Assembly: GCA_025350085.1 (NCBI GenBank)
Contig: JANXYI010000291.1
Location: 1-11,630 of the forward strand
DNA: 11,630 bases
DNA from: Deltaproteobacteria bacterium
Lineage (GTDB): Bacteria > Desulfobacterota > Desulfovibrionia > Desulfovibrionales > Desulfovibrionaceae
Reading direction: 5' to 3'
The notes beneath the pieces are model-generated. The model worked only from the letters and a program-made list of their open reading frames with translations, did not search any database and was not told the DNA's origin. Shown piece by piece: positions 6,194 through 11,516 of the stretch (the first letter of the stretch is position 1; each line of letters begins with the position of its first letter). The position numbers and the translations under genes were made by a program.

Positions 6194-7330
6194 TTAGGCA
6201 GCAAGGGGTACTGCGAGTTTCGCGTTCAGATAATGCAATATCGCATATGAAACGAAAGGCGAAACGCTGTTCCCTATCATTCGGAAGCTGTGCCACTTGG
6301 TGGGATGAAAAACGAACCAGTCAGGGAAGCCCTGAATTCTGGCAGCCTCGCGGACGGTGATGACTCGGCCTTCTTCTGGGTGCAGAGGGCGAACTGCCTG
6401 GAAAGCCCCTTTGTCTCTCCCGGTCCCCGCTCTCAACGTCGGGCTGAGGCCGTTCCATGCCAGCTTTTGCGATCTGCTTATGGGTTCGCTCCTTCCGGGA
6501 GGTGTCTCGGCATAGCGCTTGGCGACTGCTACGCTATGCATGGTCGAGAACAAACCGGAAACGATCCCGGACTGAAGTTTCGTGATGGCTTCATCCCATC
6601 CTAGCCCGGCTGGCGGCGAGCATCTTAATCTAACTGCATATTCCGAAAGCCCGGCGACATCGACCTCGGGGTATTCGGACCACCCGAAATCGGAAGGCTT
6701 TTTCAGGTCCGGAATCGGAGAGGGAAGATCCGCGATGGCATCTCGAACCGTCGAACGTTCACCCGATGGCAACGTGGCAATGTCGCCGACGGAAACAGCA
6801 TCCATACGCTCCGGGTCGTAACCAATCACGACCACTCTGTGCCGGTTGGTGGCCGCTCCAAAGTCAGCAGCGTTCACGATGGTCGGGGAGCATATGTGGT
6901 AACGCTTTGCTACGAGTTCGATGCCACTTTGTAGAACGTTAACGTTCTCGGCATCGAGCAACCCTTCAACATTTTCCATTACGAAGAACTTCGGGCTCAA
7001 CAGATTTACATGCCGGAAGAAGTGATGAACCTGGCTGTTTCTTGGGTCATCCTTGCGCCTTTTGCCGATGCGGCTGAATCCTTGGCAAGGGGGACCGCCG
7101 ATCACTCCATCGGGGCGGTTGGTTCCGAGGAAATGCCGCCACGTTGCAATGTCGATGTCTGCAACGTTGCCTTGGATGGCTTTCGTCCGTGGGAAGTTGA
7201 GGCGGTAGGATGACTGAAGAACTGGATCGATGTCGATTGCGGCGAGGGAACGAAAGCCAGCCAACTCGGCCCCGAGTGTGAACCCACCGCAACCACAGTA
7301 CAAATCCACTATTGTGCACCCTGTCTTCAC
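6194..7330 (-). CDS. DNA (cytosine-5) methyltransferase
   Basis: A 378-residue m5C methyltransferase that would transfer methyl from S-adenosylmethionine to cytosine in a specific DNA site. Motifs in order: I, IVDLYCGCGGFTLGAELAGF (about residues 7-26); II, AIDIDP; IV, GGPPCQGFSRIG, with the catalytic nucleophile C82; VI, MENVEG (118-123); VIII, TNRHRVVVIG (161-170); IX, SPTLRAG (296-302) with ITVREAARIQGFP; X, MIGNSVSPF (351-359). The stretch between VIII and IX (about 175-295) is the target-recognition region, so the site cannot be read from the sequence. I chose the GTG at 7330, with GGAG five bases before it, giving a normal N-terminus. The frame is open to 7480, overlapping the Mor-like gene. 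No cognate endonuclease was recognised nearby, so it is an orphan protective enzyme or the modification arm of an unusual system with the ATPase. Confidence 0.93.
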   Translation of the reverse strand: MKTGCTIVDLYCGCGGFTLGAELAGFRSLAAIDIDPVLQSSYRLNFPRTKAIQGNVADIDIATWRHFLGTNRPDGVIGGPPCQGFSRIGKRRKDDPRNSQVHHFFRHVNLLSPKFFVMENVEGLLDAENVNVLQSGIELVAKRYHICSPTIVNAADFGAATNRHRVVVIGYDPERMDAVSVGDIATLPSGERSTVRDAIADLPSPIPDLKKPSDFGWSEYPEVDVAGLSEYAVRLRCSPPAGLGWDEAITKLQSGIVSGLFSTMHSVAVAKRYAETPPGRSEPISRSQKLAWNGLSPTLRAGTGRDKGAFQAVRPLHPEEGRVITVREAARIQGFPDWFVFHPTKWHSFRMIGNSVSPFVSYAILHYLNAKLAVPLAA

Positions 7331-7394
7331 TATGTCTCCACTCTCGTTAGGATTGCGACCAGTTAGCTTGAACGCCTCATTTTTACAAGAAGAA

Positions 7395-7826
7395 TCATAC
7401 CCCAGGCAGCTTGCACCACCCCTCGCTGCCGCCGCTCTCTTCGCCCTTGTGGCGGCGCACGGTGCGGGCGCTGACGCCAACCTGGCGCGCGGTCTGCTCG
7501 ACGCCTTGCCCGGCGTTCAATGCGCGTTCAATGGCCGCCCAAACGCTCGCCCGGTTGCCCGCGAAGGGGCCGAGGGGCACTTCCACCTCGCCGCTGCCCA
7601 GGGCCTTGGCGATGGCGCGCGCCGCCTCCTGGCCGGTGGCCTGCACAAGCCAGTGCTCCGCGTGCAGAGCCTCAGGTGCGGGGATGTAGGCCCGGCCACC
7701 TCCGCGCGTCTTGGCCAGCTGTATGGCCGCAGGCAGCCCGGCCGCACTCGCCACGGTGGCCAGGACGCCGGGCAGCTGCGCCAGGATATGCTCCGGCAGC
7801 GAGGTAGCGACGTCAGGGCGCGGCAT
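7395..7826 (-). CDS. Mor-like transcription activator
   Basis: A 143-residue protein. Residues 42-53 (GGGRAYIPAPEA) match the GGG.xYIP strand region of the Mor/C family, and residues about 107-126 (GQGVEQTARQVGVSARTVRR) form a C-terminal helix-turn-helix. Mor activates middle transcription in Mu and follows the GemA gene, as here. A second, similar stretch (AKALGSGEVEVPLGP, 74-88) looks like a duplicated strand module, so the protein is not a plain Mor. The ATG at 7826 has GGAGG seven bases upstream (GGAGGCGGAACATG) and overlaps the end of gemA by 14 bases. Its stop marks the border of the cargo. It could act as the only late activator, since no separate C gene was found before the lysis cassette. 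Plain helix-turn-helix phage protein is the cautious alternative. Confidence 0.7.
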   Translation of the reverse strand: MPRPDVATSLPEHILAQLPGVLATVASAAGLPAAIQLAKTRGGGRAYIPAPEALHAEHWLVQATGQEAARAIAKALGSGEVEVPLGPFAGNRASVWAAIERALNAGQGVEQTARQVGVSARTVRRHKGEESGGSEGWCKLPGV

Positions 7827-8325
7827 GTTCCGCCTCCGGCAGTTTTGGTGCGGTGCGCCGCTTACGCTTGCCGCCCTTCATCAATGCCACCATGACCCCG
7901 CGCAGCTGCTCGGCTGTGGCCCACTCCAGGCGGTCGACCCTGTACATGCGCTTCAGGATGGCCGCCGCGTAGTCCCAGGGCACATGCTTGCCCTGGTCCG
8001 TGCCCTTCTCGGACAGCAGCGCCTCGATCTTGGTCAGGAGCAAGGAACGGTCGTAGGGCTTGGCGTTGCCCTTGCCGTGCCCCCGGCCCAGGTTGGCTGG
8101 TGCGCCGTGCTTGTCGCCCTTTCGCTTGCGGGCGGTCTTGGCCTCCCATCCCAGCTTCTCCATGTGTGTGAGCAGCTTCTCCAGGCCCTTCGTGTCCAGA
8201 TCCTTGGAGGACTCCACGCCATGCCTGGCCAGGATCGCGCGGTACTCTCCCTCGCCCAGCTTGAGCTGGGCCTTGGCGATGTGCACCTTGGCCAGCAGGG
8301 ACTTGCGGGTGTCGAAGAACTGCAT
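7813..8325 (-). CDS. gemA: GemA family regulatory protein (Mu gp16, DUF1018)
   Basis: A 170-residue protein starting MQFFDTRKSLLAKVHIAKAQ. The opening 'LAKVHIAKAQLKLGEGEYRAILARHGV', the 'S..dL...GLEKLL.HMEKLGW' segment and the C-terminal half (LLTKIEALLSE, WDYAAAILKRMYRVDRLEW) follow the pattern of the GemA/gp16 family of Mu-like phages. In Mu this early protein affects host gene expression and DNA topology. A basic linker (about residues 64-92, with KTARKRKGDKHG) separates two helical halves, and the C-terminus is Lys/Arg-rich. The ATG at 8325 has CGGAGG six bases upstream. It overlaps the Mor-like start and begins 278 bases after the HU-type gene, with the tRNA-like gene between them on the other strand. 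Confidence 0.87.
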   Translation of the reverse strand: MQFFDTRKSLLAKVHIAKAQLKLGEGEYRAILARHGVESSKDLDTKGLEKLLTHMEKLGWEAKTARKRKGDKHGAPANLGRGHGKGNAKPYDRSLLLTKIEALLSEKGTDQGKHVPWDYAAAILKRMYRVDRLEWATAEQLRGVMVALMKGGKRKRRTAPKLPEAEHAAP

Positions 8326-8358
8326 CGGTGCCTCCGAAAAATAACTGGACCTTGAGCC

Positions 8359-8386
8359 TTGACCGCCTGTCAGCAGTTGTTATTTG
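8359..8386 (+). promoter_or_regulatory. Weak candidate promoter for the tRNA-like gene
   Basis: On the plus strand TTGACC (8359-8364) and TATTTG (8381-8386) are separated by 16 bases and lie 18 bases before the mature 5' end of the tRNA-like gene. The -35 element matches well and the -10 element poorly. On the minus strand the same stretch is the leader of gemA and carries a short direct repeat, TCAAGG, twice in 13 bases. Confidence 0.25.
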
Positions 8387-8403
8387 GTGTTGTCGAATGA
8401 TGT

Positions 8404-8476
8404 GCCCAGGTAGCTCAGTGGATAGAGCAAAGCCCTGCTAAGGCTTGGGTCGGGGGTTCGATTCCCCCCTTGGAAT
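8404..8476 (+). tRNA. tRNA-like gene, anticodon GCT (Ser codons) but class I shape
   Basis: A cloverleaf can be folded in full. D stem GCTC/GAGC (8413-8416, 8425-8428) has loop AGTGGATA. Anticodon stem AAGCC/GGCTT (8430-8434, 8442-8446) has loop CTGCTAA, so the anticodon is GCT. The variable loop GGGTC has five bases. The T stem is GGGGG/CCCCC with loop TTCGATT. T8, A14, G18-G19 and the 15-48 pair are all present. Two features are odd. Serine tRNAs have a long variable arm, and this one does not. The acceptor stem GCCCAGG/CTTGGAA pairs at only five of seven positions (one of them G-T), with the two outermost mismatched, and no CCA is encoded. It is antisense to the early operon and is followed by an intrinsic terminator. 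It may be a functional atypical tRNA, a tRNA mimic, or a decaying remnant. Confidence 0.75.
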
Positions 8477-8481
8477 ATTCT

Positions 8482-8515
8482 CCCCCCTGTGGCCTCTCGG
8501 TCACAGGGGGTTTTT
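8482..8515 (+). terminator. Rho-independent terminator after the tRNA-like gene
   Basis: Arms CCCCCTGTG (8483-8491) and CACAGGGGG (8502-8510) form nine base pairs around a ten-base loop whose outermost G-T can also pair, followed by TTTTTC at 8511. This works only on the plus strand: read the other way the stem is followed by GAGAATATT, with no T-run, so the leftward phage transcript should not stop here. It lies six bases after the tRNA-like gene. Confidence 0.85.
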
Positions 8516-8603
8516 CTTTCCGCTGGCTGCTCATCAGGCCCAGGCAACCACGCCTGGGCGACCGCGCCCGACCTTGGAGGGCCGGGGCGGTTTCGCATGT
8601 TTG

Positions 8604-8879
8604 TCAGGCCTTCAGGGCGTTCTTGAGCGCCTTGCCCACGGTGAACCGCACGGTGGTCTTGGCCGCGATCTCAAGGGGCTTGCCGGTGCGCGGGTTGCGC
8701 CCCGTGCGAGCCTTGCAGCTGTGGGCCTTCAGCTTGCCCAGGCTCGGCAGGGAGACCTCCCCGCCGCCCAGCAGCTCCGCCGCTGCCACGTCGCCCAGGC
8801 TGTTCACGATGCGCTCCACGTCCGACTTCTTGCTCTTGGTGGCCTCGGCCACCATGGAGATGAGTTCCGCCTTGGTCAT
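8604..8879 (-). CDS. HU-family DNA-binding protein
   Basis: A 91-residue HU/IHF-type protein starting MTKAELISMVAEATKSKKSD. The family signature is clear: SLPSLGKLKAHSCKARTGRNP at about residues 43-63, with the DNA-intercalating Pro in RNPRTGKP, then TVRFTVGKALKNAL at the C-terminus. The length is normal for HU. Such dimers bend DNA; in Mu, host HU and IHF assist transposition and repression, so a phage-borne copy could make the element less dependent on the host. The ATG at 8879 is preceded by AAGGAGCAAGGACC, giving a ribosome binding site. It follows the DUF3164 gene by 23 bases. A longer reading upstream in the same frame shadows the DUF3164 gene and is not used. Confidence 0.92.
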   Translation of the reverse strand: MTKAELISMVAEATKSKKSDVERIVNSLGDVAAAELLGGGEVSLPSLGKLKAHSCKARTGRNPRTGKPLEIAAKTTVRFTVGKALKNALKA

Positions 8880-8902
8880 GGTCCTTGCTCCTTGGGTTGA
8901 GG

Positions 8903-9499
8903 TTAAACCGCCGCCATATCCAGCGGGATGGCCGTGTAGGCCCCGCTCTCCTGGCGCTCGTAGATGCGGACATAGGACTTGGTGCCCGTGACCTGGATGC
9001 TGTCGCCAATGGCCTGCATGGCCCCCAGCCAGCGCTCGTCGGTGATGTCCAGGCGCCGCAGGCCCAGGATGCGGGTGGTGGATATCTTGCCCTCCTTGTC
9101 GACCTGGAAGGCCTGGTCGATGAGCGCCTGGATCTCGCTGCGCGTCCCCTGGGTCCAGTCCTTCAGACACTCGTCGATGAGGGCCTTGGCGGCCTGGAGG
9201 CGCTCGTCGAAGGTGATGTGCTCGGCCACCTGGCGGGCGATCTTGAACTTGCCGTCGTAGGACAGCAGGGTCACGTTGCCCTTGTCGCCGCCCACCTTGG
9301 CCCCGTACCGCTCGGCGGAGAGGGCCACGAACGCGCCCACGTCGGCCATCAGCTCGACCTTGAGCTTGCCCAGCAGCTCGTGCATGGCCTTGACCTTGGC
9401 CACCTTCTCCATGACCAGCTCGTGCCGGGCCTTGTCGATTTCCTGTACCTGGGCCAGCGGCACCTGGTGCCCCTGGGCGTTCTCCATGTAACCTTCCAT
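8903..9499 (-). CDS. DUF3164 family phage protein
   Basis: A 198-residue protein. It begins MEGYMENAQGHQVPLAQVQE, has a long charged helix (EIDKARHELVMEKVAKVKAMHELLGKLK), then AERYGAKVGGDKGNVTLLSYDGKFKI at about residues 63-88, and ends with TTRILGLRRLDITDERW and SYVRIYERQESGAYTAIPLD. This pattern is the DUF3164 family, common in the early region of Mu-like phages, where its function is unknown. The ATG at 9499 has AGGAGG nine bases upstream; a second ATG four codons later is possible. It sits between the 62-residue protein and the HU gene. In Mu the Gam end-protection protein is encoded in this part of the early region; I see no Gam homologue here. Confidence 0.85.
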   Translation of the reverse strand: MEGYMENAQGHQVPLAQVQEIDKARHELVMEKVAKVKAMHELLGKLKVELMADVGAFVALSAERYGAKVGGDKGNVTLLSYDGKFKIARQVAEHITFDERLQAAKALIDECLKDWTQGTRSEIQALIDQAFQVDKEGKISTTRILGLRRLDITDERWLGAMQAIGDSIQVTGTKSYVRIYERQESGAYTAIPLDMAAV

Positions 9500-9512
9500 G
9501 ATGCGCTTCCTC

Positions 9513-9701
9513 CTACTGTCTGTTGATGTTGGCGACGGGGATGGTGATGACGAGCACGGCCGACTCCAGGTGGCGTGCCGAATCCGAGGCGTCCTTCAGC
9601 TCGGCGCAGGCCACGCGCAGCAGCTCGTACACTTCCGGGTGCACCTGGCCGCCCAACCCGCGCAGGGTCTTGGTTACGCCGTCGATCTTCTCGTGGATCA
9701 T
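9513..9701 (-). CDS. Small early phage protein, function unknown
   Basis: A 62-residue protein starting MIHEKIDGVTKTLRGLGGQV and ending VITIPVANINRQ. It is mainly helical, with a central HPEVYELLRVACAELKDASD segment, and carries no motif I recognise. The start is well supported: AAGGAGG stands five bases before the ATG at 9701, and that ATG overlaps the upstream stop as ATGA (9701-9698). Thirteen bases separate it from the DUF3164 gene. It belongs to the early operon by position. Confidence 0.75.
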   Translation of the reverse strand: MIHEKIDGVTKTLRGLGGQVHPEVYELLRVACAELKDASDSARHLESAVLVITIPVANINRQ

Positions 9702-10093
9702 GATGCCTCCTTGGAGTTGATTCTGCTGTGGATGCAGCCGCTGCGGCAGGCGGTGTACAGCCGCACGCGCTGGGGGTTGGTGGCTGCCCAGGGCTGCCTC
9801 TGGATCTCCAGGCAGCGATCCGCCGCGATCTCGCCCGCTGCCGGGCAGTTGACCACGGCGGAGAGGTAGGCCCCGCGCACGGCCTGCTCGATGCGGACCA
9901 GCGGAGCCTTGTACTTGGCGGCCAGAACCTGATTCACCGCGCCCGCGCTGTAGCCGATGCGATCGGCCACCTGGCGCTGGCTGGTGCGATCGCATTCCTC
10001 GGCCAGGGTGGTGATCCAGTCCGGGCAGCCGCCCAGCTCGGCCCAGGCGGCGCGGGCGGTGTCCACGGCCTTCTTCTTGGCGGTCGGGCTCAT
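9698..10093 (-). CDS. Helix-turn-helix protein with a cysteine-bearing C-terminus
   Basis: A 131-residue protein. Residues about 38-62 (SQRQVADRIGYSAGAVNQVLAAKY) form a Cro/XRE-type helix-turn-helix. The C-terminal part (83-122) carries C83, C94, C116 and C120 with H122 in the pattern NCPAAGEI, ADRCLEIQ, NPQRVRLYTACRSGCIHS, which I recognise from small regulators in Mu-like early operons and which could bind a metal. It probably controls phage or host transcription, or acts near replication; the target is unknown. It overlaps both neighbours by four bases (ATGA at 10093-10090 and 9701-9698), so translation is coupled along the operon. Confidence 0.8.
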   Translation of the reverse strand: MSPTAKKKAVDTARAAWAELGGCPDWITTLAEECDRTSQRQVADRIGYSAGAVNQVLAAKYKAPLVRIEQAVRGAYLSAVVNCPAAGEIAADRCLEIQRQPWAATNPQRVRLYTACRSGCIHSRINSKEAS

Positions 10094-10668
10094 GCGTCGA
10101 TCTCCTCGTGCCAGGCGATGCGGCCCAGGTTGGGGTCAAAGACCACCTTGGCCCGCGTCACCATGGGCGACAGAGGACCGGTGTTTTTGGCCAGGCGGTA
10201 GACGGCCTTGGAGGTCGGCGTGGCGGGCTTCTGGACGGCCAGGTACCCGGCGTGCAGGAGGTGCTTGACGTAGCACCGCGCGTCCTCTTCGGAGACCCGC
10301 ACGTCCTCGGTGCTCGCGGTCACGGCGAGGTCCACGTAAGTGAACGTGCCGCCCATCTTCATGGCCCGCCACAGGTTCTCGCGGCAGCGGCCCATGAGAG
10401 ACGGGCTGCCGTCACGCTGGAGCTTCGGGGCCTCCATGCCCACGTCGCGCACCAGCTCGAACACGATCCGCGTGAAGCGCCCCCCGGAGCGGTCGGCCTT
10501 GAGAAAACCGCCAGCCAGCAGGCGCTGCACGTAGTCCCTCACCGTGTCGCGGTCCCAGCGGAACAGGTCCGCGTAGGTGAACCGGCGCATGGTGCGCATG
10601 ACTTCCCACATGGCCTGGCGGCCATAGGGCTTGCCGCTTGCGGCCAGCTCCACGGCTCCCTTGTTCAT
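10090..10668 (-). CDS. Double winged-helix phage protein
   Basis: A 192-residue protein built from two similar halves. The first (about residues 18-75) reads AMWEVMRTMRRFTYADLF, DTVRDYVQRLLAGGFLKADR, IVFELVRDVG. The second (about 99-165) reads NLWRAMKMGGTFTYVDLA, DARCYVKHLLHAGYLAVQK, AVYRLAKNTG. Each half looks like a winged helix: helix, 'FTY.DL', recognition helix, then a wing ending in a Y/F-x-L strand. The C-terminus (MVTRAKVVFDPNLGRIAWHE) lies outside the repeats. Two DNA-contacting modules in one chain suggest binding to a pseudo-symmetric or paired site, perhaps in transposition or early control; that is inference. The ATG overlaps the MuB-like stop as ATGA (10668-10665). I do not know a named family. 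Confidence 0.78.
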   Translation of the reverse strand: MNKGAVELAASGKPYGRQAMWEVMRTMRRFTYADLFRWDRDTVRDYVQRLLAGGFLKADRSGGRFTRIVFELVRDVGMEAPKLQRDGSPSLMGRCRENLWRAMKMGGTFTYVDLAVTASTEDVRVSEEDARCYVKHLLHAGYLAVQKPATPTSKAVYRLAKNTGPLSPMVTRAKVVFDPNLGRIAWHEEIDA

Positions 10669-11444
10669 GCGACCCTCCGCAGGGGCACTCCCGCCGGGTT
10701 CCCGGTGAAGATCTCGCCCTGGTACTCGGCCAGGCCGATCTCCTTCAGGCCGCCCGCCACCGCGAACTCGCGCACACGGTCCAGGTTCACGCAGATTCGC
10801 CGCACGCTGCCGCCGCTGGCCTCCAGCAGCCGGGCTTGCAGATCCAGCCCCACTGTGGCCGTGGGGCAGTACAGCTTGGCCAGCACGCGGGCGTCAGACT
10901 CACAGGCGGGCTGGGCGGCCTGCCAGTCGAGCATCCGGCCGTGCACGCGCTCGTAGCGCGTCAGGTTCTGCGGCAGGCCTTCCTCGCCGATGAGGATGAT
11001 GGCCGCCTGGCTTGATTCGTAGATGTCGCGCACCACCTCGATCATGCCCTTGACCAGCAGGTGGTCAGCCTCGTCGATGAAGAGCGGGCGGCGGGACAGC
11101 GAGAGCTGTTCGCCCACCTGGTCCATCATCTGCGGGATGGTGCCCGCCGGACGGATGCCCATCTCGGCCAGGATGCTGGCCAGCATGTGCTTGCGCGTCC
11201 ACACGCTCTTGATCTGGATGTGGTAGGCGCGGTGCTTGTTGGCCGCGAAGATGGCCGCGAAGGTCTTGCCCAGGCCGCTGCGGCCGTGGAAGGTGGCCAT
11301 GCCGGGCAGGCCATAGGGCCGCCCCATGACGCGCTCTACCAGCGCGGAAAACAGCACCACGTTGCGCAAGGGCGCGATGGTTCCCGCAGTCCCCGCGCCC
11401 TGTCCATTGGCCGGTCCGTTGACTTGTCCGCCGTGTTTCGTCAT
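10665..11444 (-). CDS. MuB-like AAA ATPase, transposition target protein
   Basis: A 259-residue ATPase. Walker A is GRSGLGKT at about residues 54-61, Walker B is PLFIDEADHLL at about 120-130, and IILIGEEGLPQNLTRYERVHGR (about 149-170) supplies sensor and arginine positions. This is the AAA family of MuB and related transposon ATPases. MuB forms ATP-dependent filaments on target DNA, delivers it to the transposase and gives target immunity. Position right after the transposase supports the call. It lacks a clear N-terminal helix-turn-helix: residues before about 25 are Gly/Asn/Gln-rich, and the chain is shorter than Mu MuB (312 residues). Two ATGs stand in tandem at 11447 and 11444; GGAG is six bases before the second, which I chose. 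A longer frame to 11495 has no start signal. Confidence 0.9.
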   Translation of the reverse strand: MTKHGGQVNGPANGQGAGTAGTIAPLRNVVLFSALVERVMGRPYGLPGMATFHGRSGLGKTFAAIFAANKHRAYHIQIKSVWTRKHMLASILAEMGIRPAGTIPQMMDQVGEQLSLSRRPLFIDEADHLLVKGMIEVVRDIYESSQAAIILIGEEGLPQNLTRYERVHGRMLDWQAAQPACESDARVLAKLYCPTATVGLDLQARLLEASGGSVRRICVNLDRVREFAVAGGLKEIGLAEYQGEIFTGNPAGVPLRRVA

Positions 11445-11516
11445 CATCGACTCCTCTCGTTTCAAGTTCCCCAAAGGCCCTGCCTGGCGCGCCAACGCCG
11501 GGCGGGGCCGCGCCGT

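Larger units (their letters stand above)
3604..7394 (-). other. Accessory cargo (moron-like) segment between Mor-like and lysis genes
   Basis: Four genes here have no counterpart in the Mu core: a cytosine methyltransferase, a GHKL ATPase, a membrane protein and a basic repeat protein. The segment begins right after the Mor-like stop (7397-7395) and ends with a strong hairpin. Base composition shifts: positions 4441-4500 are 24 of 60 G/C, against 37 of 60 at 9241-9300 in the backbone. The methyltransferase part is closer to the backbone (6841-6900: 37 of 60), so the segment may have been assembled from more than one source. Confidence 0.7.

Noticed and set aside
7331..7480. N-terminal extension of the methyltransferase into the Mor-like gene
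   Set aside because: The extra 50 residues are Ala/Arg-rich, lie over the end of another gene and have no ribosome binding site, while the GTG at 7330 has one and gives the normal distance to motif I.
8380..8598. Minus-strand reading frame of 72 codons between gemA and the HU gene
   Set aside because: It is the antisense of the tRNA-like gene. The GGNRTPDPSLSRALLYPLSYLGT phrase is the usual false protein produced by reading a tRNA backwards.
9513..10139. Long minus-strand frame covering the helix-turn-helix gene in another frame
   Set aside because: Only its last 62 codons, with their own ribosome binding site at 9701, make a credible gene. The upstream part is Arg/Gly-rich shadow sequence.
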